Assembly (NCBI RefSeq): GCF_004014855.1
Contig: NZ_CP034930.1
Span: forward strand, 248,001-312,000
DNA from: Apibacter raozihei
GTDB taxonomy: Bacteria > Bacteroidota > Bacteroidia > Flavobacteriales > Weeksellaceae
Reading direction: 5' to 3'
Length of the DNA: 64,000 bases
Shown here: positions 26,258-33,020 of the stretch, in pieces
Layout: every line of letters starts with the position of its first letter
Numbering within the stretch: position 1 is the stretch's first letter
The notes under the pieces: generated by a model
Seen by the model: only the letters and a program-made list of their open reading frames with translations
Told to the model about the DNA's origin: nothing
Database searches by the model: none
Made by a program: the position numbers and the translations under genes

Positions 26258-26567
26258 TGACTACCACACGCTTTCCCTTGGATTATAGTATCTGGCACCG
26301 TAATAGTAAAGACCTGTTTCCTCATCCAACTCCTTACCGTTACATACGAAAGTGTGAATTCCTTCGGTTTTTACTTTTTTTAAAAAAAACTCTTACTCCT
26401 ATTTAAATATCTAAACAATACTATAGTAAACTATTTCAATCAACTCTTTTACCTACCAAAGATACTATTTTAAGCTAAAATTTGAATAAAAGTCCCGAGA
26501 CTTTTCTACTCTGTAGAATGTGTTGTCAGCGACCTGCCTTTTTATTTAATTTTTAAATCTTTCTATC
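26258..26567 (-). repeat. RHS junction and array spacer, copy 4
   Basis: Contains the DEETGLYYYGARYYNPRES core with the in-frame TAG, then the spacer with -7 box TATCTTTG at 26464-26457. CCTACC replaces CCTGCC next to it, as in copy 6. Confidence 0.7.
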
Positions 26568-26843
26568 ATGCAAACAGAAAACAAGTCATCCAATGAAAAC
26601 CTAAACCCTAAAGATTTCCTAGTTACTTTACAAAAACTAAAAACCATTCCCGACTACGAAAACTTAGGTTTTACCCTCAAATCCCTCTGTAAAATTACTC
26701 AAACCGCCCTGTTAGCGGAAATCTCTTTCCCTAATTACACCGAACACAACCAATGGGACATTTACAACATTCTTGCCCTTATTCGCTCCCTTATCCCCAA
26801 AGACGAGTTAGAGTTGTTGGATTTGCTCAATAAAGAACCTTAA
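26568..26843 (+). CDS. 91-aa-family array protein, copy 3
   Basis: Starts MQTENKSSNENLN and ends LLNKEP. It fits the consensus at every landmark, including W in NQWDIYN, and has ALIRSLIPKDE. Codons differ from copy 4 at many third positions (GATTTCCTA versus GACTTCTTA for DFL). Confidence 0.82.
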   Translation: MQTENKSSNENLNPKDFLVTLQKLKTIPDYENLGFTLKSLCKITQTALLAEISFPNYTEHNQWDIYNILALIRSLIPKDELELLDLLNKEP

Positions 26844-26846
26844 AAT

Positions 26847-26876
26847 AAAAAGCGACCGATAAATCGGTCGCTTTTT
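26847..26876. terminator. Bidirectional terminator
   Basis: AAAAAGCGACCGAT pairs with ATCGGTCGCTTTTT, 4 nt after the small gene. Confidence 0.85.
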
Positions 26877-26913
26877 CCTAAAATTATTCCCTATTTATTT
26901 TTTCAATAATTAA

Positions 26914-27384
26914 TCATTCTTTTCTAATAAAAAATAATTGTGTTTTTATATACCCAATTATGCTATCATTACGCATATAACTAATTCCTGGGTTTTGTAA
27001 TACAAAAAAATCTGGTTTTCTTAAGTTTGCTTTTACAAAATACTTACCCTCTAATGTATCCAATACTAAATTAAATGCCATACTGCATTTTTTATCGCTT
27101 TCACCTAACTTAACTCCTTTATCTGAAAATACACCTTCTTTAGAAATATGGATATTAATAGCTGTATCTTTCACCATTGTAAAAGTCTTTTCAAACTTTT
27201 TATTTATAATAATTTTAGCTAAAACCCAATCACCTAGAAGCATATCGTATTTTTCTGGATTAATTACGCCTGAAATTCGTAGCTGATTTTTTGTTATTTT
27301 ATCTTCTAGCTTCACATTTTTATCTTCAAAGCATGAAAGAAATATGAAAAAGATTAAAAATAATATTATGTTAGTTTTCTCCAT
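26914..27384 (-). CDS. Lipoprotein immunity protein of tip 4, 156 aa
   Basis: Start chosen at ATG 27384 (MEKTNIILFLIFFIFLSC), which overlaps the tip's 3' end by 14 nt. C18 closes a lipobox, so the mature protein is a periplasm-facing lipoprotein. The rest is a predicted beta-rich domain with LLGDWVLAKIIINKKFEKTF and IHISKEGVFSDKG, reminiscent of lipocalin-like folds. It follows an NlpC-like toxin. A periplasmic inhibitor is what such a toxin would need. Confidence 0.65.
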   Translation of the reverse strand: MEKTNIILFLIFFIFLSCFEDKNVKLEDKITKNQLRISGVINPEKYDMLLGDWVLAKIIINKKFEKTFTMVKDTAINIHISKEGVFSDKGVKLGESDKKCSMAFNLVLDTLEGKYFVKANLRKPDFFVLQNPGISYMRNDSIIGYIKTQLFFIRKE

Positions 27385-28156
27385 ATACATCTTTATCAAA
27401 TTGTTTAATTGAGTCTATCAGATCATTAATACTAACAGATTTATAAATCTTTTCCACAATTTTAGGGACAGCCGGCCTATAAAGTTTAGCATCTTTTAAA
27501 TCTGACATTCCTCCTATAGTTCTATTGTATAAAAGAATATCCTTTAGACTTCCATAATAAGCTTTTTCATCTCCTGCAAAATAACTCTCCCACACCAACT
27601 TACCTTCTTTTTTAACTGCTTCCATAATATGTCCTCCTCCTTCCCACAAATAAACATCTCCTTCTTTATAATTACTTACTCCTTTCATTTCTCTATATCC
27701 TGATGCCTTCAAATATTCACCTATATCTCCTCCTGGTATAAAGTATTGCCCACCAGTTAAAACATAACCAAAACAATTAGTTGAATACTCCATTAAATCT
27801 TTATCTATGAATTTACCATTTTGATGCCTAACCGTATAAAGCGCGGGTAATATTGCATTCCTTTTCTTTAAATAAGATACTTCTGCATAAACATAAACAT
27901 TAAACGTTTCATCATTTCCTATTTGCTCCATCGCTAATTCTCCACCTAGCCAATATTCTCGTTTATTTCCATCTAATAGATTTGATCTGGCCTGTTTACC
28001 ATTAGGATCTACTAACACAATAGGATTCTGATAACAATACCCATAGGTATTATGGTTAAACGAGTTATAAACTCCACCATTATGCTGACCGTCAATGTAA
28101 TGCTCGGTTTCAAAGATTGGATTATAACCGCTTAACGGGTCAGTAGATAACCACAC
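27371..28156 (-). CDS. Orphan RHS tip 4, NlpC/P60- or amidase-like cysteine hydrolase
   Basis: Begins in the RHS core (VWLSTDPLSGYNP, then the YIDQGHNGG-type linker shared with tip 6 and the main gene) and continues in a domain with STNCFGYVLTGGQYF (C128) and DVYLWEGGGHIMEAV (H176). Cys at a helix start followed by a Gly-Gly-His strand is the papain-like NlpC/P60 layout, usually a peptidoglycan hydrolase. The RHS core just upstream carries a one-base deletion at about 28212-28218 (GTAAGGAGGGCATGAAG), so the frame given starts at a GTG. Partner: the lipoprotein at 26914. Confidence 0.65.
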   Translation of the reverse strand: MWLSTDPLSGYNPIFETEHYIDGQHNGGVYNSFNHNTYGYCYQNPIVLVDPNGKQARSNLLDGNKREYWLGGELAMEQIGNDETFNVYVYAEVSYLKKRNAILPALYTVRHQNGKFIDKDLMEYSTNCFGYVLTGGQYFIPGGDIGEYLKASGYREMKGVSNYKEGDVYLWEGGGHIMEAVKKEGKLVWESYFAGDEKAYYGSLKDILLYNRTIGGMSDLKDAKLYRPAVPKIVEKIYKSVSINDLIDSIKQFDKDVYGEN

Positions 28157-28451
28157 AGATTCCCTGGGATTATAGTATCTGGCACCGTAATAGTAAAGAC
28201 CTGTTTCTTCATGCCCTCCTTACCCTTACATACGAAAGTGTGAATTCCTTTGGTTTCTACTTTTTTCTAAAAAACTCTTACTCCAGTTTGTATAACTAAA
28301 CAAGGCTATAGTAAACTATTTCAATCAACTCTTTTACCTGCCAAAGATACTATTTTAAGATAAAATTTGAATAAAAGTCCCGAGACTTTTCTACTCTGTA
28401 GAATGTGTTTGCAGCGACCTGCCTTTTTATTTAACTTAATCCCTTTTTACC
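28157..28451 (-). repeat. RHS junction and array spacer, copy 5
   Basis: Holds the DEETG core with the frameshift at about 28215 and the spacer with -7 box TATCTTTG at 28349-28342. Almost identical to copy 3 over the spacer (same TTTGGTTTCTAC and CCAGTTTGTATAAC), which suggests recent exchange between them. Confidence 0.7.
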
Positions 28452-28727
28452 ATGACAACACAAAACAAGTCTTCAAAACAAAAACTTAACCTTAAAGACT
28501 TCTTAGTTACTTTACAAAAACTCAAATCCATTCCTGACTACGAAAACTTAGGTTTCACCCTCAAATCCCTCTGTAAAATTACACAAACGGCTTTATTAGC
28601 GGAAATCTCTTTCCCCAATAACACCGAGCATACTCAATGGGACATTTACAATATCCTTGCCCTCATTCGCTCCCTTATCCCTAAAGATGAACTCGAGTTG
28701 TTGGATTTACTCAGTAAAGAGGCTTGA
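28452..28727 (+). CDS. 91-aa-family array protein, copy 4
   Basis: Starts MTTQNKSSKQKLNLKDF (Leu for the usual Pro before Lys-Asp) and has FPNNTEHTQ. Ends LLSKEA. Otherwise consensus. Confidence 0.82.
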   Translation: MTTQNKSSKQKLNLKDFLVTLQKLKSIPDYENLGFTLKSLCKITQTALLAEISFPNNTEHTQWDIYNILALIRSLIPKDELELLDLLSKEA

Positions 28728-28731
28728 AAAC

Positions 28732-28760
28732 AAAAACCCCGCTCGATGAGCGGGGTTTTT
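28732..28760. terminator. Bidirectional terminator
   Basis: AAAAACCCCGCTC pairs with GAGCGGGGTTTTT around a 3-nt loop. Confidence 0.85.
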
Positions 28761-28778
28761 CTTTCAAGAATCTAAGAA

Positions 28779-29189
28779 TTACTTTGCTATTTTTCGATAA
28801 CAATTTTGATTAGGCAAACTTGCTGATAAGTGACCTACACAAAATTCTAAATTTCCATTGTTTTTATGTAGATTACCACTCCATCCCCCCAAAGTATCCT
28901 GTATAACTTCCGGAAATTTAACTAAGTCATAATCAAAGTTCAAAAAAAATGGTCGAAAATTAATTATATCATTTTTATGCTCCCACTTACCTTTCATTTT
29001 CAACAACAACTTGCCATTAATATCATAAACTTTTCTACTGTATATACCATCATCTTCAAGTCGAATAGTATCAAAATTATTCTTATAATTAACAGGAACA
29101 TAAGTACCTTTTAAGTCTTGTTCTTTAATACATGAGAAAAGTACAATAGAGCTTAATATTAAAAATTTCATAATTATTATTTTTCTCAT
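28779..29189 (-). CDS. Lipoprotein immunity protein of tip 5, 136 aa
   Basis: Start at ATG 29189, two bases after the tip stop, gives MRKIIIMKFLILSSIVLFSC with a lipobox ending at C20. The longer frame to 29210 only adds residues inside the tip gene. The mature part (KGTYVPVNYKNNFDTIRLED, then KMKGKWEHKNDIINFRPFF) looks like a beta-barrel lipocalin-type domain. No named family. Confidence 0.62.
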   Translation of the reverse strand: MRKIIIMKFLILSSIVLFSCIKEQDLKGTYVPVNYKNNFDTIRLEDDGIYSRKVYDINGKLLLKMKGKWEHKNDIINFRPFFLNFDYDLVKFPEVIQDTLGGWSGNLHKNNGNLEFCVGHLSASLPNQNCYRKIAK

Positions 29190-29191
29190 TA

Positions 29192-30049
29192 TTAATAACT
29201 TAACAACCATCTATTAAATCCTTGTTGACCTTGCTGCATTTGAACTTTTTGTTGAGGGGTATATTGTAACTGTAAAGTTCCTTTTTGCATTACTTCACTC
29301 ATACTTTCAGTCCACATATACGTTTGATAAGTATTCCCATTTAAATGGTATACAGATCTTTCCCAACATGGAAGTAGCCTATACGCTAAAGATGTCATTG
29401 ATTTGGAATCGTTTATCATAAACAACACTTTATCATCACCCAATTTATAATACGAAATATTCGCTCTTCCTAAAAACTGTTCCCACATATCAAAACCTGC
29501 AGTCATTGGGTTTACTTCTTCATAATCATAAGAAACTCTTCCTTTATTTAAGCCTTCTGATAAGACTGCTGTTCTTGCTTTTGATGCATAAGTAGAATTT
29601 TTCTTATCCATTGATCCAAATATTCCTAAAGTAGAATCTTCAAAATCTGCAATTAAACTCTTGGTAGGACCTACACCTTTATCAAATTCTTTAGACAATG
29701 TCCACCAACTTGTACTTTTTTTTCTATGAGTATATCCTTCAATAATAGACTTTCCTCCACTAATAACATTAGATTCACCACTTTCCCTATCAACAACTTT
29801 GGTATCACCATTCTTTTGGTGATAAAAGTCTATCTTATCCCCTCCTAGATCACTAATTTTATTCCCTTTATCATCAAATTCATCTGTTCCTTTCATTCCC
29901 GTAGGATCGGTATATCTAACTGGATTCTGATAACAATACTGGTAAGGAGTACCTGTTATCTCTGTTAGTGGATCCACAGATAACCAAACAGACTCCCTCG
30001 GATTGTAGTATCTGGCACCGTAATAGTAAAGACCTGTTTCCTCATCCAA
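29192..30049 (-). CDS. Orphan RHS tip 5, toxin domain of unknown type
   Basis: RHS core end (DEETG to YQNPVRYTDPTGM) is followed by about 225 residues that match nothing I recognise. They contain KKSTSWWTLSKEFDKGVGPT, FDMWEQFLGRANISYYKLGDD and a Gln-rich tail (QQKVQMQQGQQGF). No catalytic motif stands out. The partner is a lipoprotein, so the target is probably in the periplasm or inner membrane. The core is intact here (no stop or frameshift), but only a TTG start exists. Confidence 0.65.
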   Translation of the reverse strand: MDEETGLYYYGARYYNPRESVWLSVDPLTEITGTPYQYCYQNPVRYTDPTGMKGTDEFDDKGNKISDLGGDKIDFYHQKNGDTKVVDRESGESNVISGGKSIIEGYTHRKKSTSWWTLSKEFDKGVGPTKSLIADFEDSTLGIFGSMDKKNSTYASKARTAVLSEGLNKGRVSYDYEEVNPMTAGFDMWEQFLGRANISYYKLGDDKVLFMINDSKSMTSLAYRLLPCWERSVYHLNGNTYQTYMWTESMSEVMQKGTLQLQYTPQQKVQMQQGQQGFNRWLLSY

Positions 30050-30285
30050 CTCCTTACCGTTACTTACGAAAGTGTGAATTCCTTCGGTTTTTACTTTTTT
30101 TTAAAAAACTCTTACTCCTATTTAAATATCTAAACAATACTATAGTAAACTATTTCAATCAACTCTTTTACCTACCAAAGATACTATTTTAAGATAAAAT
30201 ACAAATAAAAGTCCCGAGACTTTTCTACTTCGTAGAATGGGTTGTCAGCGACCTGCCTATTTTTTAACCCTTAATATTTCTTATC
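30050..30285 (-). repeat. Conserved array spacer, copy 6
   Basis: Full-length copy. Its minus-strand promoter is complete (see 30176-30205). Confidence 0.75.
30176..30205 (-). promoter_or_regulatory. Promoter facing orphan tip 5
   Basis: On the minus strand TTTG (30205-30202) and TATCTTTG (30183-30176) are separated by 18 nt, matching the Bacteroidota consensus. It would transcribe tip 5 and its immunity gene. With no strong start codon for the tip, the immunity protein may be its main product. Confidence 0.55.
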
Positions 30286-30561
30286 ATGACAACCCAAAAC
30301 AAGTCTTCAAACCCAAACTTTAACCCTAAAGATTTCTTAGTTACTTTACAAAAGCTAAAAACCATTCCCGACTACGAGAACTTAGGCTTTACCCTCAAAT
30401 CCCTCTGTAAAATTTCCCAAACCGCCCTACTGGCGGAAATTTCTTTCCCCAATTACACAGAGCATACTCAATGGGACATTTACAACATCCTTGCTCTCCT
30501 ACGCTCGCTTATCCCTAAAGATGAGTTAGAGTTGTTGGATTTACTCAATAAAGAAAAGTAA
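30286..30561 (+). CDS. 91-aa-family array protein, copy 5
   Basis: Starts MTTQNKSSNPNFN, has KISQTALL (Ser for Thr), ALLRSLIPK (Leu for Ile), and ends LLNKEK. The TQTAL segment is coded TCC CAA ACC GCC CTA, different again from the other copies at silent sites. Confidence 0.82.
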   Translation: MTTQNKSSNPNFNPKDFLVTLQKLKTIPDYENLGFTLKSLCKISQTALLAEISFPNYTEHTQWDIYNILALLRSLIPKDELELLDLLNKEK

Positions 30562-30564
30562 AAT

Positions 30565-30590
30565 AAAAACCCCGCATTAGCGGGGTTTTT
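30565..30590. terminator. Bidirectional terminator
   Basis: AAAAACCCCGC pairs with GCGGGGTTTTT around a 4-nt loop. Confidence 0.85.
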
Positions 30591-30596
30591 ATTTTT

Positions 30597-30694
30597 ATAT
30601 ACTTCAATCTAAATTTACTCTTTTTAATCATATATGCATATAATTCTTCTATAGTCAATTCATCTATTATTTCACTTTGTTTTAATTGTTTCCA
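30597..30694 (-). pseudogene. Possible remnant of a further immunity gene
   Basis: The minus strand has an open stretch of about 33 codons (WKQLKQSEIIDELTIEELYA...) with coding-like composition and no start. It lies between the terminator and the immunity gene of tip 6. It could be the 3' end of a lost immunity gene, but it is short and the call is weak. Confidence 0.3.
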
Positions 30695-30713
30695 ACATAA
30701 CCATCCTCAGCAT

Positions 30714-31076
30714 CTAATTCATTTTATACCTCAAAACTAAACTTCCTCCATTGATTTTTGACAATGGCTTATATTTAATCTTTAAATTAGGTTCATACCA
30801 TTCTGTATTATAAATCTTATCTACACGCCCGTTAAGTTTAATTTTAGTATAGGGGCCTTTACCTCTAACATCATATAACTCCAAAATTGCATCCCCTTGA
30901 ATTTCACCTATAATTTTAATTTCCAGAAAAATAATATTCCCCTCCTTCTTATAAGATAAGATATCTTCAAAACTCTCATTTAATTCTGAAATAACAAGCT
31001 CATCATAATTTTGATTGTGAGAACTACAATTAAATGAAAAAATAAAAAATGAAACTACCAATATAAGCCTACTCAT
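30714..31076 (-). CDS. Lipoprotein immunity protein of tip 6, 120 aa
   Basis: MSRLILVVSFFIFSFNC gives a lipobox at C17. The mature domain is beta-rich (IIFLEIKIIGEIQGDAILEL, ending GGSLVLRYKMN). The ATG overlaps the tip's 3' end by 8 nt, so translation is probably coupled. No family recognised. Confidence 0.65.
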   Translation of the reverse strand: MSRLILVVSFFIFSFNCSSHNQNYDELVISELNESFEDILSYKKEGNIIFLEIKIIGEIQGDAILELYDVRGKGPYTKIKLNGRVDKIYNTEWYEPNLKIKYKPLSKINGGSLVLRYKMN

Positions 31077-31845
31077 AATCTTTTGTTTTTTGTTGTGGAT
31101 TTTTTAATATTTCAGTAGCTATTTTATGAGAAACGTCATATTTCCTAATTTCAGATTTAGAGTTTTTTATCCCACTTCCATCAGATTTCCTTATTTTAGT
31201 TTGATCTTCATTTAATATTAATAATTCACCCTTTGATATTTTATCTAAAATAATACTTTTCAATTCCTCTGGTGTAGCTTTAGGATTACTCTTTCCTATC
31301 TCTATACCAACATCATTATTATGAATATCCATATATAAATCAGTATTAACTTCATGAGGTGGGGTAGAATATTCATGAGCATCAGACCAAGCTCTTGTAA
31401 GTTCCTCTCCTACATCTTGGGTGTTTCTAGCTTGCCAAAATGCATGTCTAAAAGCATCACTTTCATCACCCTTTCCCTGTTTATTAAATGTTTCTTCTGT
31501 CATTTTAAATGCTTCATTAGCATTTTTTTCAATATAAGTAACCCTATACCATTGAGGATGCCATCTTATTATATTTTTTTCTTTATCATTAAGTTGATTC
31601 CACTTATCTGTAATTTTCGTTTGCTTTCCATTCGGATCTACATAAATAACAGGGTTCTGATAACAATAACCATACGTATTGTGATTAAACGAGTTATAAA
31701 CTCCTCCGTTGTGTTGACCATCGATGTAATGCTCAACTTCCATCACGGGATTGTAACCGCTTAACGGGTCGGTAGATAACCACACGCTCTCCCTAGGATT
31801 ATAGTATCTGGCACCGTAATAGTAAAGACCTGTTTCCTCATCCAA
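31069..31845 (-). CDS. Orphan RHS tip 6, DUF6973-like toxin
   Basis: The RHS core end and the same YIDGQHNGGVYNSFNHNTYGY linker as the main gene lead into a domain with GKGDESDAFRHAFWQ (R133-H134), AWSDAHEYS (D155, H157, E158) and LYMDIHNNDVG (172-180). The spaced Asp/His/Glu/Asn set is the pattern I associate with DUF6973, a domain in polymorphic toxins whose activity I do not know. A metal-dependent hydrolase would fit. The sequence upstream of the core reads PYLFNGKELDEETG, exactly as in the main RHS gene and unlike the other orphan tips. Confidence 0.68.
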   Translation of the reverse strand: MDEETGLYYYGARYYNPRESVWLSTDPLSGYNPVMEVEHYIDGQHNGGVYNSFNHNTYGYCYQNPVIYVDPNGKQTKITDKWNQLNDKEKNIIRWHPQWYRVTYIEKNANEAFKMTEETFNKQGKGDESDAFRHAFWQARNTQDVGEELTRAWSDAHEYSTPPHEVNTDLYMDIHNNDVGIEIGKSNPKATPEELKSIILDKISKGELLILNEDQTKIRKSDGSGIKNSKSEIRKYDVSHKIATEILKNPQQKTKDYE

Positions 31846-32081
31846 CTCCTTACCGTTAAATAAGTAAGGGAGAATTCTTTCAGTTTTTACTTTTTTCTAA
31901 AAAACTCTTTTTACTGTTTGAATATCCAAACAAGGCTTCAGTAAACTATTTCAATCAACTCTTTTACCTGCCAAAGATACTATTTTAAGATAAAATACAA
32001 ATAAAAGTCCCGAGACTTTTCTACTTCTTAGAATGGGTTGTCAGCGACCTGCCTTTTTATTTAATTTAATCACTTTTTACC
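31846..32081 (-). repeat. Conserved array spacer, copy 7
   Basis: Full-length copy next to the cassette of the main gene. Its RHS end reads AACGGTAAATAAG-type sequence (YLFNGKELD) shared with the main gene. Confidence 0.75.
31972..32001 (-). promoter_or_regulatory. Promoter facing orphan tip 6
   Basis: TTTG (32001-31998) and TATCTTTG (31979-31972) on the minus strand with an 18-nt spacer. This is the same arrangement as at 30176. Confidence 0.55.
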
Positions 32082-32357
32082 ATGACAACCCAAAACAAGT
32101 CTTCCAATGAAAACTTTAACTCTAAAGATTTCTTAGTTACTTTACAAAAACTAAAATCCATTCCTGACTACGAGAACTTAGGCTTTACCCTCAAATCCCT
32201 CTGTAAAATTACCCAAACGGCCCTTTTGGCGGAAATCTCATTTCCCAATTACACCGAACACAACCAATGGGATATTTACAATATCCTGCAACTTATCCGC
32301 TCGCTTATCCCCAAAGACGAGTTAGAGTTGTTGGATTTGCTCAATAAAGAACCTTGA
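32082..32357 (+). CDS. 91-aa-family array protein, copy 6
   Basis: Starts MTTQNKSSNENFNSKDF (Ser for Pro), has NILQLIRSLIPKDE as in copy 2, and ends LLNKEP. It lies nearest the main RHS gene, beyond the immunity gene at 32412. Confidence 0.82.
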   Translation: MTTQNKSSNENFNSKDFLVTLQKLKSIPDYENLGFTLKSLCKITQTALLAEISFPNYTEHNQWDIYNILQLIRSLIPKDELELLDLLNKEP

Positions 32358-32359
32358 AA

Positions 32360-32393
32360 GAAAAACCCCGCTAATTACTTAGCGGGGGTTTTT
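32360..32393. terminator. Bidirectional terminator ending the main toxin operon
   Basis: AAAAACCCCGCTAA pairs with TTAGCGGGGGTTTTT. It lies 19 nt before the stop of the immunity gene and terminates both converging units. Confidence 0.85.
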
Positions 32394-32411
32394 ATTGTTT
32401 ATAAATTTATG

Positions 32412-33017
32412 TTAATTATAGTTAGGGAATCCCGGAATAAGTTTTGATAAATTTTCTTGTCCATCCACCTTTTTTATCTCAAAAAAATCAATATAAGAAA
32501 TTGATTCCTTACTGACACCTCCATCATCATATACCAAGATTAATGTTTTATCTGCAAATTGAGAAATTAACGTTCTTAAATAAGTATAATATCTATTACA
32601 ACTCACATAAGCCATAGCTTCAATATTTGTGAAAATTATATCATAATCATTTATCATTTTCAAGATAAACAAACACTTAAATTGATAATAATCTAACTCT
32701 TTAATCTTACTCAATTTCGTTACCCCTTCAATTTCAAAACTCAAACTATCCATAAATTCATCTATAAATAATTCCAAACCTATTTCCTTAAAAAAATCAA
32801 ATAACAGGACATCTTTATATTTATCTCTAAAGTCATATACATCAAAATTCTCTACGTATGTTTTTTTATAAATTTCAACATTCTCATTAGAAATAACATC
32901 TACAATACTTACCAAAAACGGTTTCTTAACAAAATAAAAATTCCCCGATTCAAATATATACTTATCTATCAAAAAACCATTACATCTAAACGCTTCTTTA
33001 ATTTTTATTGTTACCAT
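32412..33017 (-). CDS. Soluble immunity protein of the main RHS toxin, 201 aa
   Basis: No signal peptide or membrane segment, so it is cytoplasmic. It is alpha/beta with many aromatic and acidic residues (for example YKDVLLFDFFKEIGLELFID). It starts 3 nt after the RHS stop codon. No family recognised. Its cytoplasmic location agrees with the ParB-like nuclease-type toxin domain it is paired with, in contrast with the lipoprotein or membrane partners of the orphan tips. Confidence 0.62.
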   Translation of the reverse strand: MVTIKIKEAFRCNGFLIDKYIFESGNFYFVKKPFLVSIVDVISNENVEIYKKTYVENFDVYDFRDKYKDVLLFDFFKEIGLELFIDEFMDSLSFEIEGVTKLSKIKELDYYQFKCLFILKMINDYDIIFTNIEAMAYVSCNRYYTYLRTLISQFADKTLILVYDDGGVSKESISYIDFFEIKKVDGQENLSKLIPGFPNYN

Positions 33018-33020
33018 ACT

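Noticed and set aside
23039..32357. The regular spacing of near-identical units as a CRISPR or tandem-repeat array
   Set aside because: The units are more than 500 bp long, contain genes and terminators, and are separated by complete toxin-immunity genes.
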